From Rostratula benghalensis (lineage: Eukaryota; Chordata; Aves; Charadriiformes; Rostratulidae): 64,000 nt of DNA. How positions within the stretch are numbered: the first letter of the stretch is position 1; every line of letters begins with the position of its first letter. Location: NCBI GenBank assembly GCA_013399305.1, contig VXAI01000021.1, positions 1,163,215 to 1,227,214 of the forward strand, in the 5' to 3' direction. Position numbers and translations under genes: made by a program. Of the stretch, positions 36,801-48,800 are shown piece after piece. The notes under the pieces are model-generated. The model saw nothing but the letters and a program-made list of their open reading frames with translations, did not search any database and was not told the origin of the DNA.

Positions 36801-39800
36801 GAAACCCTGTCCAGGCAGCTCAGGTGCTCAGAGGAAAATCTGAAATGAAAATATTTGTAATCTGGAGGTTGTTGAACGACCTTTTCTCCTGCTAGCTGTT
36901 AGTGCTGAGCCACTCATATTCCTGTATTTTCTAGCTTGGCTTGTTCCTGAGCCCCATCCTCACCTGCTGCGCCCAACACTCCTCCTTCACTTTTGTCCCA
37001 TCACACTCTCAGGCCCATGGCTCAAGAAATACCACAGCCCATCCTCCAAGATGCCAGTGTTGCTTTTCTGCTTGGCCTGAATCACTTGAGGGAGTTGATC
37101 TCTTTCAACATCCAACCTAGTGCAGACAAGGGTCTCCACAAAGGTGAGGAGTGTGTTTGGTTGCCCTCCCTATGGGCTATCAGGCCAAAACGTGGTCTTG
37201 GTGGGAAATGTAATCTTGGTAGGAAAGTGTAAAAAAACTGTCCTGAGGATGGACACTGGTAGTTCAACCAAAGCAAATGAGTAATGACACACAAGAAAAG
37301 GAAGGGAGAGAGACCTCTACACAAGCACCTTTGATGTAACAGCTGTGGTAACCTTGGGAATGATGAGGGCTTTGGCTGTTTTTTCAGCCACGTTAGGAAG
37401 TCCTGATTCCTGATTCCATAACTGAGTGTTATTTTCCAAAGTTATTTTCGTGACAGTTCCTTTACCTCAAACCGCTGCCTGTTTAGGTGAGGTCTTTCAG
37501 TCATTCCCAGCATGGCTCATGCAGCTGTGACCAGGGACATGGAGAAGAATACAGGAGAGACTTACACCACATCTGGCACAGCTGTGGGGAAGGCTGCTTC
37601 ATCCTCCTCCTCTTCCCCAGCTTTCCTCTTCTCATAAATTATCTGCTGCTTTAAGCTGCTTTAAAAAACTATCTGAGAGGCTGGAGGAAAGGGTAGCTTT
37701 GCAGCTGTGATATAAAAGACTTTTGGTACCCTTGCTAGCCAACACAAAAATAGGTTTCACTTGGGTTGGGGTTTCATTCTGGGCCCTGCTGTGAAAGAGG
37801 CCAGAAGGCCTGAGGAGTTCAACATCACATTATCTTCTGCTGTTCCCCCTCTCTGCAGCAGTGTAGCTGGTCCTTCCAGTAGCCTTGCAATGTCTGACCC
37901 CGTAAGCTGGTCAGGATGGCATGGTGAATCAAAAATAAAATTGCTGCAATATGAAAGGAATTTTGCAACAGAAGCTTTCTCATTACAGAGTTTCATTTGA
38001 AGGTAAACCTTAGCTTAAAACCAATTAAATTACGAGTTTGCAACTCAGGAAAATGTGTAACTAAGTTCTAGTACAAATAGTTGCCCATATTTCTGGCATA
38101 AAGTCCTGGTTTCCCACATCCTTTGAATGAAGAGGTCGCTTAGGTTTACGCCAGCTGCAATGACATAACAATCTCTTAATTTTCAAATGCTCTCTTAAGT
38201 TCTTGGGTGATTTCAAAAGGAGGTTTCACCAGTGGCTTTTGGCTCCATGTATGTAGAAATGTATGTACTCAGAGAATAAAAATAAAATGAGATGGGGAAC
38301 ACCAACCAACCATACACACTCCAGTTCTCCTGCAGTCTTGCTCTACTTGACTTCAGAAGAACCTCTTTGCTCTCCCCTCTTCATCCTGGGAAGGAAAAAG
38401 AGAGTCTTTATGCTTTGCTAGTGAGCAAGGTGGCATCTTTTGAGGTGGTGATTTTCTAATAGGGGCTGGGATTAACAGTTGCATCTGTTAAATAACAAGC
38501 ATTGTTACACCTGGGGCTCATTCTTGAAAAGAGCATCTTCCCAGTTCCCTTCCCTGACTGTCGAATCAGTGCTGGTCTTCCCTGTCTGTGGCTCTTCCTC
38601 CAAACCAGAGCCTCTGCAATGCTGGGTGCAGCATTGACTGTCCCCTCAGAAGGTGAATCATGTCTTTGCATGCTCAAACCCAGGACATGCATTGCTTGCT
38701 CCTGCAGGTTCCCCCAACACTTCCCAGGGGATTTCTTAAGTGGGATTGTAGAGGTCCTTCCAGTAGCAAACCAATTCTGTGTTTTTTCTCAGATGTGTTT
38801 GTTTCTGTTGCTGCCAGTGTGTGTTGGGGCAAACTCTTACAGGTCCCAGGCTGCATCATCTGAAGGCAATGCTTGAAGGCAGGCTAAAGTCATAGAGATT
38901 TTAGTGGGACTGAAGCACAAGCTGAAGGTGTGTTCAGATGCTCTCTGAAATCAGACGAGAAGCATGCAGGTACTTTCCTTTTGTCTTCTGATTCAGTGGG
39001 GCTGGATCAGGATTGTAGCCACTCACAGCGTTTTCAAAAAGCTGCGATTTGGCAGCCAGGACACTGTGAATAATCTGATGGCTCCCTTGCTCTGGCTCTA
39101 TCTGCCAGGCACAATTGCTTTTAAGTAAGCACTTAGCTTTTCCCAGTCTCTAAAGTCTATGGGGAAAAAAAAAAAGGGGTGGGTGGGTGGAAATCTGGTC
39201 CCTTCCTTAGTGGTTTTAAAAATTGTGACTCTTTCCTAGAGTTTATATTCTCATCACATAAAAACAGCCCGCTCCCCCCAGTAAGACTGCTGTCCTTTGT
39301 CTGATGTGCCACACAGGCATTTGCACTCATCAGTTTTATAATTTATGGCTGCCCTGACGTTGAACCCGCACGGCTCCATTTCTGCCGCTTTCCCTGGCAG
39401 AGCGTTAGCTGGAGCTCCCATCTCCATCAGCATCAGCTGTGGAGCATGAGGCCACTCAGATGGTCTCTGTTACTGTGGCACATCCAACCTTCCGTGGCTG
39501 TAAGGTGGTAGTCACCGCAGCAGGGCAGCCACCACCAACTTGGAGGTGACAGTGCTGCTCTGGGGCTAGCTCTGTTGCTGATGCAACTTTTTTTAAGCAA
39601 CACATGTTTTCAACTGTTTTTCAGTATTTTTTGTTGGGAAGCAGCCCTCCCTGCTTCCCTGGAAGTGGTTTCAGGTACTATGCAAGAGAGGAGGGAAGAT
39701 CAAGATGATTTGACCACGATGCAGGGAGATTCATAAATTGCTAGATTGTGTGTATAAATGATGGGAGCACAAAAGATCAGCATGGGCCCGTGGCAGCATG

Positions 39801-42800
39801 TTGTGTTTGCAGTTCTATTATAAGATGGACTGAAATGCTTAAAGTTTGTTTTAAAAAACAGCCAACAAAAAAAAACCCCAAAAACCCCCCAAACAAACCA
39901 CCAGAGCCTCAATAGGACCTTAATATGCTGAGGCTGGTGTTACAAGGGACACAGCCCCAGATCTGGAGGATTTAGGGAAAAAAACTTGTTGGTGTTGACC
40001 TACTGCTGACCTGTGTTTTCTGTGCTACCCTGTAAAGCAGCTGGTGTTCTGCCACTGCAACAAAGTGATGCTCCTGACTGCATCCCAGTAGCACAGGGGT
40101 GGCCTCAGGGGTTTATAGCTTGGTTGAGCATGAGGCTGTGAAGTTCCTCTGCCTGGTGGCTGGGCATGTTGTATTGCACCCATATAGCTAGACTCTTGCT
40201 GCTGTTTTGAGGCATGTAGATGGGAAATGAGGAGGTGAGCAGTGTAACAGGTCAGCATTTTCTCCTGTTTGAAATGTTTTGCACAAGGACCTGATGGAAG
40301 CACTGGAATCAGAGAGAAACAGCTTTCTAAGGCATCACTTTTTCTGAATTTTGGGTTCATGATGATTTTTGTTCTCTCTCTTTCTGTGTATTTGCTTAGT
40401 GATGGACAAACAGATGGTCAAGGGTTGCCTGGTCCTCTTCCAATACCAGAAAGTGGGGGGAAGTGCATGAGTTATTTACAAAAAAAAAAAAAAAAAAAAA
40501 AAAGTATATATAATATATATTTATATGTACCGGAAAGAAAAGGTGAAAAACATGGAGCTAAAAGCCTCATCTGGATCTCACTCTTTTTGTATCACCAGTC
40601 CCTGGTGATCACCAGTAGTCAGAGAGGGAGTAACACCACTTTATCTTCTGCAGTTTTCCGCAGGGGGCCTCAAAGGCTGCTTTGGTTTGCAGCACTGGCT
40701 GGATTTCTGCAGCTGGGATTGATTGGCTTCAGGAAAGCTGGAGAGGAGGGGAGCTGACGTGCTATTAAGGAAATATAAAGCTGCAGTACATTGTAATGAC
40801 TGTGTTAGATATGGAAACAAGACCTGGTTGAGCATGGGACAGAGAGAGCTCCTCTTACCACATGCTCAATCCACGGGATGGGAGTTGCTCTGCAACCTGG
40901 ATAAAGCACCCAGAGCAGTTTTCCCTCCTCTATTTCACTGCAGTTAGCTATAGCATCGTTGCTATAGCTAAACCCAAGCAGTTGCCTCTGCCTCCACCCC
41001 CCACCTTCCCCTGCCACTATGGGAACAGAGACAGTGAAACACAGAAGCCATTTTCTTCCTGGAGCAGGGAAGGATTTCAAGTGGGTCAACCACTTCATTC
41101 CAGTTTCATATCTTAACTGACTAACTTGAAGCCATTTTCTTCCTGGAGCAGGGAAGGATTTCAAGTGGGTCAACCACTTCATTCCAGTTTCATCTCTTAA
41201 CTGACTAACTTGCAGTTTATAGCTAAGCAAGGCTGTCTGCAGTAGCTGCAGCTGAAGGGATATTTCTGAGTGGCGCTGGTGAGTGCATCCCTCTGGGTGA
41301 TGCTGAAAGAACATGAAGTTCTGAGACTGCAGTGCACACGCTCAGTTTGCTACCCCAAAGGCAGGAAGAGCCATGGGAGGGGAGGATCCTCCACACTTGC
41401 CTTCCTCCTCTACCATGTCAAAAGCATCCCTGTTAAGCAGAAAGCAGAGGGGTGGGCTCATCTTTGAGACAATCCTGACATCTTCTTTCACTGTGTTCTC
41501 CTTGAGCTCCAGCTCTTCAGAGAATGTTTTGGCCAATGAGTATTGCAAGGATTTCTCACTCAGTAGGTCTCAGACTGTTCTCGGTATCAATCTGCATTAG
41601 TTTTCCAACATACATCAAAGTGACCAGCTCAGGTTGCCTAGGGTCGAGTATTCACTGGCAGCAGGAGGGGGATTCATTGACACCTCTCACTTGCAAAGAG
41701 ATCAGGAACTGAAGGCTGATCTCCTCTTCTCATTTTTCTGTTCCAAATCCAGTTATGGGTAAAAATTATCCTTGGTAAATAACCCCAGTCAAAAATGTCA
41801 GTTTTCCTCTTGAAGGAGGTAAGACTGAAATTTGCTTTAGTTTCTAATAGCCAAGGGCAAGAACACTAATGACTTAGAGTAAATGCCTTCCTGCAGCCAT
41901 AAATTCTGCTTCTTGGGGGATAAAGGATTTAGAGGATGATAAAAAATCTCAAAAATCCTTTTTTCTTTAAGTGAAAAAATGCTACTCTGTTGAGTCAGCT
42001 GGAGTCAGCTACATCAATCTCAGCAGTGATTTTCCATTTAATGTATCCAAGAACCCATTGATACCATCCTTAAATGAATGTTTCATTAATGAATGCAGAC
42101 AGAAATGGGAGGCAGCAATTATTTGACTAATTTAGAGCTGGAACGTTTCACTCAGCATCTTCCAGGAAAAGAATGACTGTGAGGTGTGACCTCCATATCA
42201 CTTAACCTGGAGATTTTTCTTAAGCCAAAGCCCAACTGATGCTTGATCTTCAGCTCTCAATGTTTTTTACTAATGAGCATCACAGGCACCATCTCCTTTC
42301 AAGGGAGAGCTTTGTCCAGAAATAATCCTCCAGCACTGGGTCACAATTTATCACTAGGAACAGGAAAATCCACTCGGCCATAAGGATGCTGATGTGGGGA
42401 GGGAGTGTAAGTCCTTTTGAAAAGAGGCCCAGACAAACTTTCTCTTCTCCAGCTGTATTGGTCCATTACTTGCTAACCACTGTCTGAGTTAAGGGATAGG
42501 GCACAGCTGTGGTTTTCTTAAAGCATTTTTTAACTCTATCAGTAGAACTACTTGAAGGCATCCTGTTGCTCAACTGCAAGAGAAAGAACCCTGTTTGTTT
42601 GTAATTATCTTTTTTTCTCCAACACATGGTGAAAAAAAAATGGAAAAAGAAAATTATTTTGAGACGATGGACTGAAAGTTGCCTATCAGTGGAGTGTGTG
42701 AATGGGAATCTGCTGAGGATAGCATGAAGAAGTCCTGCAGCCTAGCTCTTCACTCTTTGTTATGTCTCAGGAAAACATAGGGATGCATCTGCTGAATAAA

Positions 42801-45800
42801 GTAATGCTGCAGATAAAGATAGGTCATGAAACCAACTGGTGATTTTGTCTCATGCTTTCAGGTTTCATTTTGTACATCATTAGGCATGCATGAGTTAGCA
42901 TGCCATTTTGGGCTGGATAGACACTGCCATGCGTGACTGGTGCTTCAGAGCTCAACTGCAGCTCTGAGTGTAAACAAAACCCCATCTCAGGCAGAAAAGT
43001 TGCTAAGATGGTGGTTCATTACTGCGACCTTTTTTGCTCTTGTATTTCTTCTCCTTAAACGAGACTTCTCACATGCTCTGTGGCACAATCTCCTGCACAG
43101 CAGGAAACAGCCAGTGACTAATACAACAATTTAGTACTTGATATCTACCTCTGAAATATTTAAACGAGAAATTGAGATTTAGTACTTTATACCCATCTCT
43201 GAAATATTTAAATGAGAAAGTGCTCTGCCGTAATTGTTGCAAACATGCTGCCATACTGTATGAAGACACCAATTTCCCCCTCCAAAATCAAATGTACCTA
43301 GGAAAAAATCAGAAAGATGATGTAGAGGAACTACAGTCAATTCACTCTTTAAAAAATTGGGGTTTAGTTTGATGTTCCCTTACCAGGACCTGAATAGCTT
43401 ATTCAGATAATAGCTGGATATAAATGCTAGATGTAATTGCTAGATAAAAATGCTGAGAAAGATTAATCAGCAAATTGTACTCTTAGGCTTGCCCAGACAC
43501 ACATTCTAAAAGGAAATTATTGCTATAAAACATTTTACACTTAATCGTTTGTGCTTTCAGTTCTTGTAGGCTGCTTGAAAAAATGAAAAAAACATCAGTA
43601 AATAATCAAGAAGCCAGCTCACAAGAAAGCTCAGAAACAGGGTGCAATTGAAGTCTTTAGCAGTCATTATATACCTGCAGATTACCCTCAACATCATCAC
43701 CATCGCTGTAGTTGAGCTGGCTGTGAAACTGCTGTGTTTTCTTCCCTTGTTATTTCCAACAGTTGGAATAATTTTCTACCATAGCAGATAGCACAGGTTA
43801 TGGGCAGTGGCCAGCAGCTGCCAACATCTGTGCAGTTCACTTGCTCTCCTCCCAGGTTGCTTAGTGCAGCATGGCCACCTGAGAAGCTGATGTGGAGGAC
43901 ATCATGCTCAGTTAGTCCCTGTGGCTTATTATCAGCATAAAATAGTGATGAGCATTGACTTCCCTGCATAGTCAATTGGCTATCAGTGGTGTGGTCAGAA
44001 CCTGCTCTAGTGCTATGGAGCCTGTGATGGTCTTTGCAGATGAAACATCCCTGGACAAAGTCTCATCTTACCTTGGTTTAAGCTGACTAGAATTGTGAAG
44101 TAGCAGACAGATCCAGCCCAAAACTGACTGAAATTAGAGGACCATTTTTGCCTGGGTTAGTGTGGTTTTGGGGAATGTGCACAGGCAAGGCAAAGGCATA
44201 ACAACTACCTGTCCCAGCATTTCCTGGCCCAGTGTTTAGCAGACCTTTAATGATAAACTTCTAGATTGTTTCCAACCCTTGAAGTCTTGCTTGAACCTAG
44301 CAAGTTGCCTGAACCCAGCAACCTGCTTGCAATCTTTTTTTTTTTTTCTTTTTTCCAATTCATCAAAAGTTAGGTCTTTTGGAGGGAAGCTCAGCATCCT
44401 GAGCCTAATGCTAAATATGAAAGGCAAAAATTGCACACGCAGCACTGCTACCTTACCAAGATCCATACGTATGTTGTCACAACACAAAACATTTTTTATT
44501 CCTGAATCATAGACTGGGGTTGGGATATTCAAAAGGGATTAATCTCTTGAGTCAAGAAGCCATTTGCTCTGTTCTTCCTTCCTTCCTCAGCAACACAAGG
44601 CCATAAGAGGAGGTCAAAAGATTATTCTTTTTTTTCATTACTGTTAATCCAATTCTTCGGTGGAAATGGATACTCTTTTTATTGAATCCATTTATTTAAT
44701 TGCTGCTGCTGGAAAGCTAAGAAGAAGTTAGAAAAGTGTGGATGTTTTCCTTTTTATTGGGGTTCAAGGTTTGTTGTTTTATTGGGGTTCAAGGATGGTG
44801 CACAAACCTCTAGAGATCTTGCCTTACTGCTGTGCCCCTTTGCTCAATGCACTCTGATACACAGGAGTGATACACGGAGGTGACAAAATGAGCATTCTCC
44901 CTCCTCACCTGTGTGGGACAGCTCAGCATCACACACCTTGCTACGGAGGATTTTTTTCCTTGGCTTGGAATACCTGTGCCCTGTCTGTTATCAGCCATCT
45001 CTCGTTAAAGCTGGGTTGCTCCTGCCTCACCTACTGGTTGCTCCATGATGGGTGATGGAGTGTCCTGGGAGGACGGCAGCTTTGCTGCAGAGAAACCCAT
45101 CAATCCCCTCCACTTCTATGCTGTGTTGATAGCCATTGGAAAATCTTCTGATGTGAGTCTTTAAACTGTATTCCTGGTGGCACAGATCCAAGTTAGATAT
45201 AAGTAATCTTCTTAATCTCCCTCTCTCCCCTCCCCCGTTATCAGCCTCTGTTACTTGTTTGCTTTTCAGACATCCAGGCAGAGTAGAGCGATATTGCAGT
45301 GATGGCTGTAATCATAGAATGTTTAGAGTTGCAAGGGACCTTAAAGACCATCGAGTTCCAACCCCCCTGCCATGGGCAGGGACACCTCCCACTTGACCAG
45401 GTTGCTCAAAGCCTGGTTCAGCCTGGTATTGAACACTTCCAGGGATGGGGCATCCACAACTTCTCTGGGCAACTTGTTCCAGTGTCTCATCACCCTCAGT
45501 ATAGAATTTCTTCCTGGTATCTAATCTAAATTCCCCCCCTTTCAGTTTAAGACCATTACTCCTTTTCCTATGGCTACACTCCTTGGAAAAGAGTCCCTCC
45601 CCATCTCTTTTATAGGTCCCGTTCAGGTTCTGTAATCGTGTCAAATGACCCCGGTTTCACCTCCAAGCAAATGATGTTGGGGATTTTTTTCCCCTAAGAG
45701 TAATTTCCAAGCACGGCCCCTTAAGACTGAGCTGGAAAGCCTCGCTGAGAGATGGCTCTGCTGCTGGAATGCCCATCCCTCCCTGCATGGCCACCCGTTC

Positions 45801-48800
45801 CCTCTGTCTTGCTGATCGATTTTCCCCTCCTGAAAGCCTGCAAGTCTGTTTGGATCGATGCTGGTGAGGAAGCGAGGGAAAAATAAAGGAAGAAATAAGG
45901 TTTTGACTGCAGGCACTGAAGGCAATTGTCATATTTTTTCCCTTTGAAACCCAAGTGGGAGTTGGCTGGGATCTGTCAAGCTGCGAGTTCTCACACGTTT
46001 GGTAAATATTTAGGGACTGATTCACTGCTGAATCACTCTGTTATTTTTTTGGCTCTATTTGGAGGAACTCCTCCATCCCTGGGATAATGCCGTCTGAGGT
46101 CCTCTCGCCTTTTTATTTTAGATTTCACAGTCATGTGTGCCTGTCCTCACAGTCACCCCTCAGGACAGGGAGATGGTGTCATCCCTGCCTGTAAGAGGGA
46201 CTTGGAGGCACACAATGGTCACAGACACCAGAATTCTTCTCTGACCCTATATTCAGAACTGACCAAAAGCTCCAGCTGTCAGCTGGTGAGATCCTGGTCA
46301 GAGGGTTCACATGTAGCAGAAGCTAGTATGAGTGCAGCATTGCTGCCTGTCTCATGGGACTTGCCATGCTGTAGGTGCCCCTAGGTGTGTGGTGGGTCAT
46401 ACACCAGCTCCTGCTGCTGCACGGTAGTCACTAAATAGCAGTGCTACTTAACTTGCTATACATGGGACACCTTCTGAGGGGATGCAAGAGGAGCATATTT
46501 CCCTCCAGGAATGACCACAGTCAGTGCATCCCACTTAAAGATATCTGCTTTCATTGCAGGTGGAAGAGAGCATGATGGATGTGTATGATCTCGTGTATGA
46601 AGAGGTGAGGAGGAATGCCTCCAGCTTCAGGAGGCATGAGCTGACTGCCATCCATGAAGCAGTAAGTATTCTTTCAGCCTTGGCAGAAAGCCTTGCCCTG
46701 GGGTATCTTCCCAACAGTTTCAGTAGGCTTGGGCTGATGCCTGCACTCTAGCTTGTGGATGTGGATGCTGCAATGCTATTTTCCCTTGGGAACCAAATCC
46801 TCCAGCCTGCTGTGAAGTCTGCTCCTCCTTCCTACTCTTCCTTTCTGAGGTTTGACCAACCAGATTATCAACAGGAGGAAAGGGCCACCTACCTGAGCAT
46901 CACTCTGATGCAAGATCTTTGAAGCTTCCACACTGTAGCAGATATGTATATGTATTGTCTATCTTGGCAGGCCCTCTGCCATACTCCCTATCTGTGGTAT
47001 GAAGAAGTGGATATCCAACTTTCTGGTGTACCTGGTCAGGTAGAGAGAGTGGGGAAATTCCATATTGTCCAGCAGAAGTATTTGAACTTGGTTTTATTTC
47101 TGTTTACCCTTTATGGCTGAGCACTGGAGGTTACATGGTCTCTTGCAATACTGGAGGCTGCTCCCCAAAAACACCACCCAGGATGCTGTTGGCACAGGGG
47201 ACTCCTCAGTAGAAAGGGTGGTTGCACTCAAAGCCACTGGAGACGAGTGAGGATGTCCCCTGGGGTATGTAACTCCCAAGTCCTCGCTGAGTAAAAGGAG
47301 ATGCTGTCTCCTTGCACAGCAGGACCTGTTTGGGTAGTGAGTTCATGGCACACAGCAGGGCTGGATGGGAAGATCAGCTCTGCTTGCATGTTTCCAATCA
47401 CTTCCCATACAGCTCCCTTTATCCTTCTTTGTTTTCTTAAGTCACTGTAACAAGTACTTTCCAAAGCTGTTTTCATCTGTGCTTCTCGAAATGCAGAAAA
47501 GGGCAAATGTTTCTCATTGCAGCAATGGTGGTGGCCCTCACAGACATAACTAGGCATGGTGGTGCTTGCTCTGCAGTCTTGTGGACCAGCACACTTAGGG
47601 TCTTGCCCAGCTTCATCAGTTGCTTATTTTAGCCACTTAAATTGATGGAAAAACAGTCCTTCTACTCCTATTTTTTTCTTTCTGCTAATGCTCCAAGCTG
47701 GCCAGTTCACCCTGACAGTAGGAAACCAGCTCCACAGTGGGTATTGCTGGGGACCCCCCTCCCCCCCCAAGTCTACAAAAAGTGCTGGAAAGATGAGTCT
47801 GTGCATCCCTGGGTCTTCCAGAGCAGCCACTATGAAAGCTGGGGTGACCACACAGGGAGGGCTTTGCCCCAGCCCCAGGCAGCAGTCCTGGAGGAGCACA
47901 GGCAAGTTTGGATCCATACACCTCCTCTGAATTTAGCTGCCACTGCTGCAGCTGTTGATTGCATACCTACGTGCTTTGCTCCTTGCAGCCCTCATTGTAG
48001 AGCTCTGCCTGGGGTGGCAGGAAAGGAAGGGTGGCCTATCACGGGCACCTCCTGTTTCACCAGCCTGTGATAAGAGTGGTGCAAGCTGGAACACAGGAGG
48101 TTCCATTTAAATATGAGGAAAAACTTCTTCACAGTGAGGGTGACGGAGCACTGGAATGGGCTGCCCAGAGAGGTTGTGGAGTCTCCTTCTCTGGAGACGT
48201 TCAAGACCTGTCTGGACGCGTTCCTGTATGGCCTGATCTAGGTGTTCCTGCTGTGGCAGGGGGATTGGACTAGATGATCTTTCAAGGTCCCTTCCAATCC
48301 CTGATAGTCTGTGATTCTGTGAAGAGGGGTGGCCTGGCCAGCAGCTGGCAGACATCTACCTCTCTTCCAGTTCCTCTGCTGTGGGAAGCACTCTCCATTT
48401 GGGGACACAGCCAACATCGAGCACAAGACATGTCCATCCAGCCAGGTGCGCGATGCAGGACAGGTAAGGGAAGGTTTTCTTCCACCTCACAGTGGGGCTT
48501 TGCTGCTACTGGCTAACTCTTAAAACTTCACTGTTTTTTAAGTATTAGTGAGAATTGTGGCTTTTTCTTAGTTTGGGGTTGCTATGGATTGGGATTTGTT
48601 TTGCTAGGGGGTTGTTCTTTCAATAAGGAGGCACTTCACCTGCTGGAGGAGCCCTGGTGCATCACTAAGTCTCAGACCTGCAGATGCAGTTTCCTTTCCA
48701 GCTCTAAAAAGCCTTCCAGGTGCTTGTATTTGCATCCTGTCACTTCCCTCCAGCTTCTTCCTCATTTCCTGCCTCTGCAGAATGTGAGGTACCACAGGCG

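Larger units (their letters stand above)
32785..46559 (+). other. TSPAN32 intron 4 (13.8 kb)
   Basis: This is the largest intron, nearly half of the gene. It contains a poly-A/TA tract (40480), a 12-bp inverted repeat (40944), an 84-bp tandem duplication (41044), a 48-bp duplication (43130), a possible ancient repeat fragment (34225) and a CR1 (45311). No nested gene is supported. Confidence 0.75.

Noticed and set aside
44503..44545. Possible extra CR1 end (ATCATAGACTGGGGTTGGGA)
   Set aside because: Only about 20-40 bases resemble a CR1 3' end and the following sequence does not continue the match.
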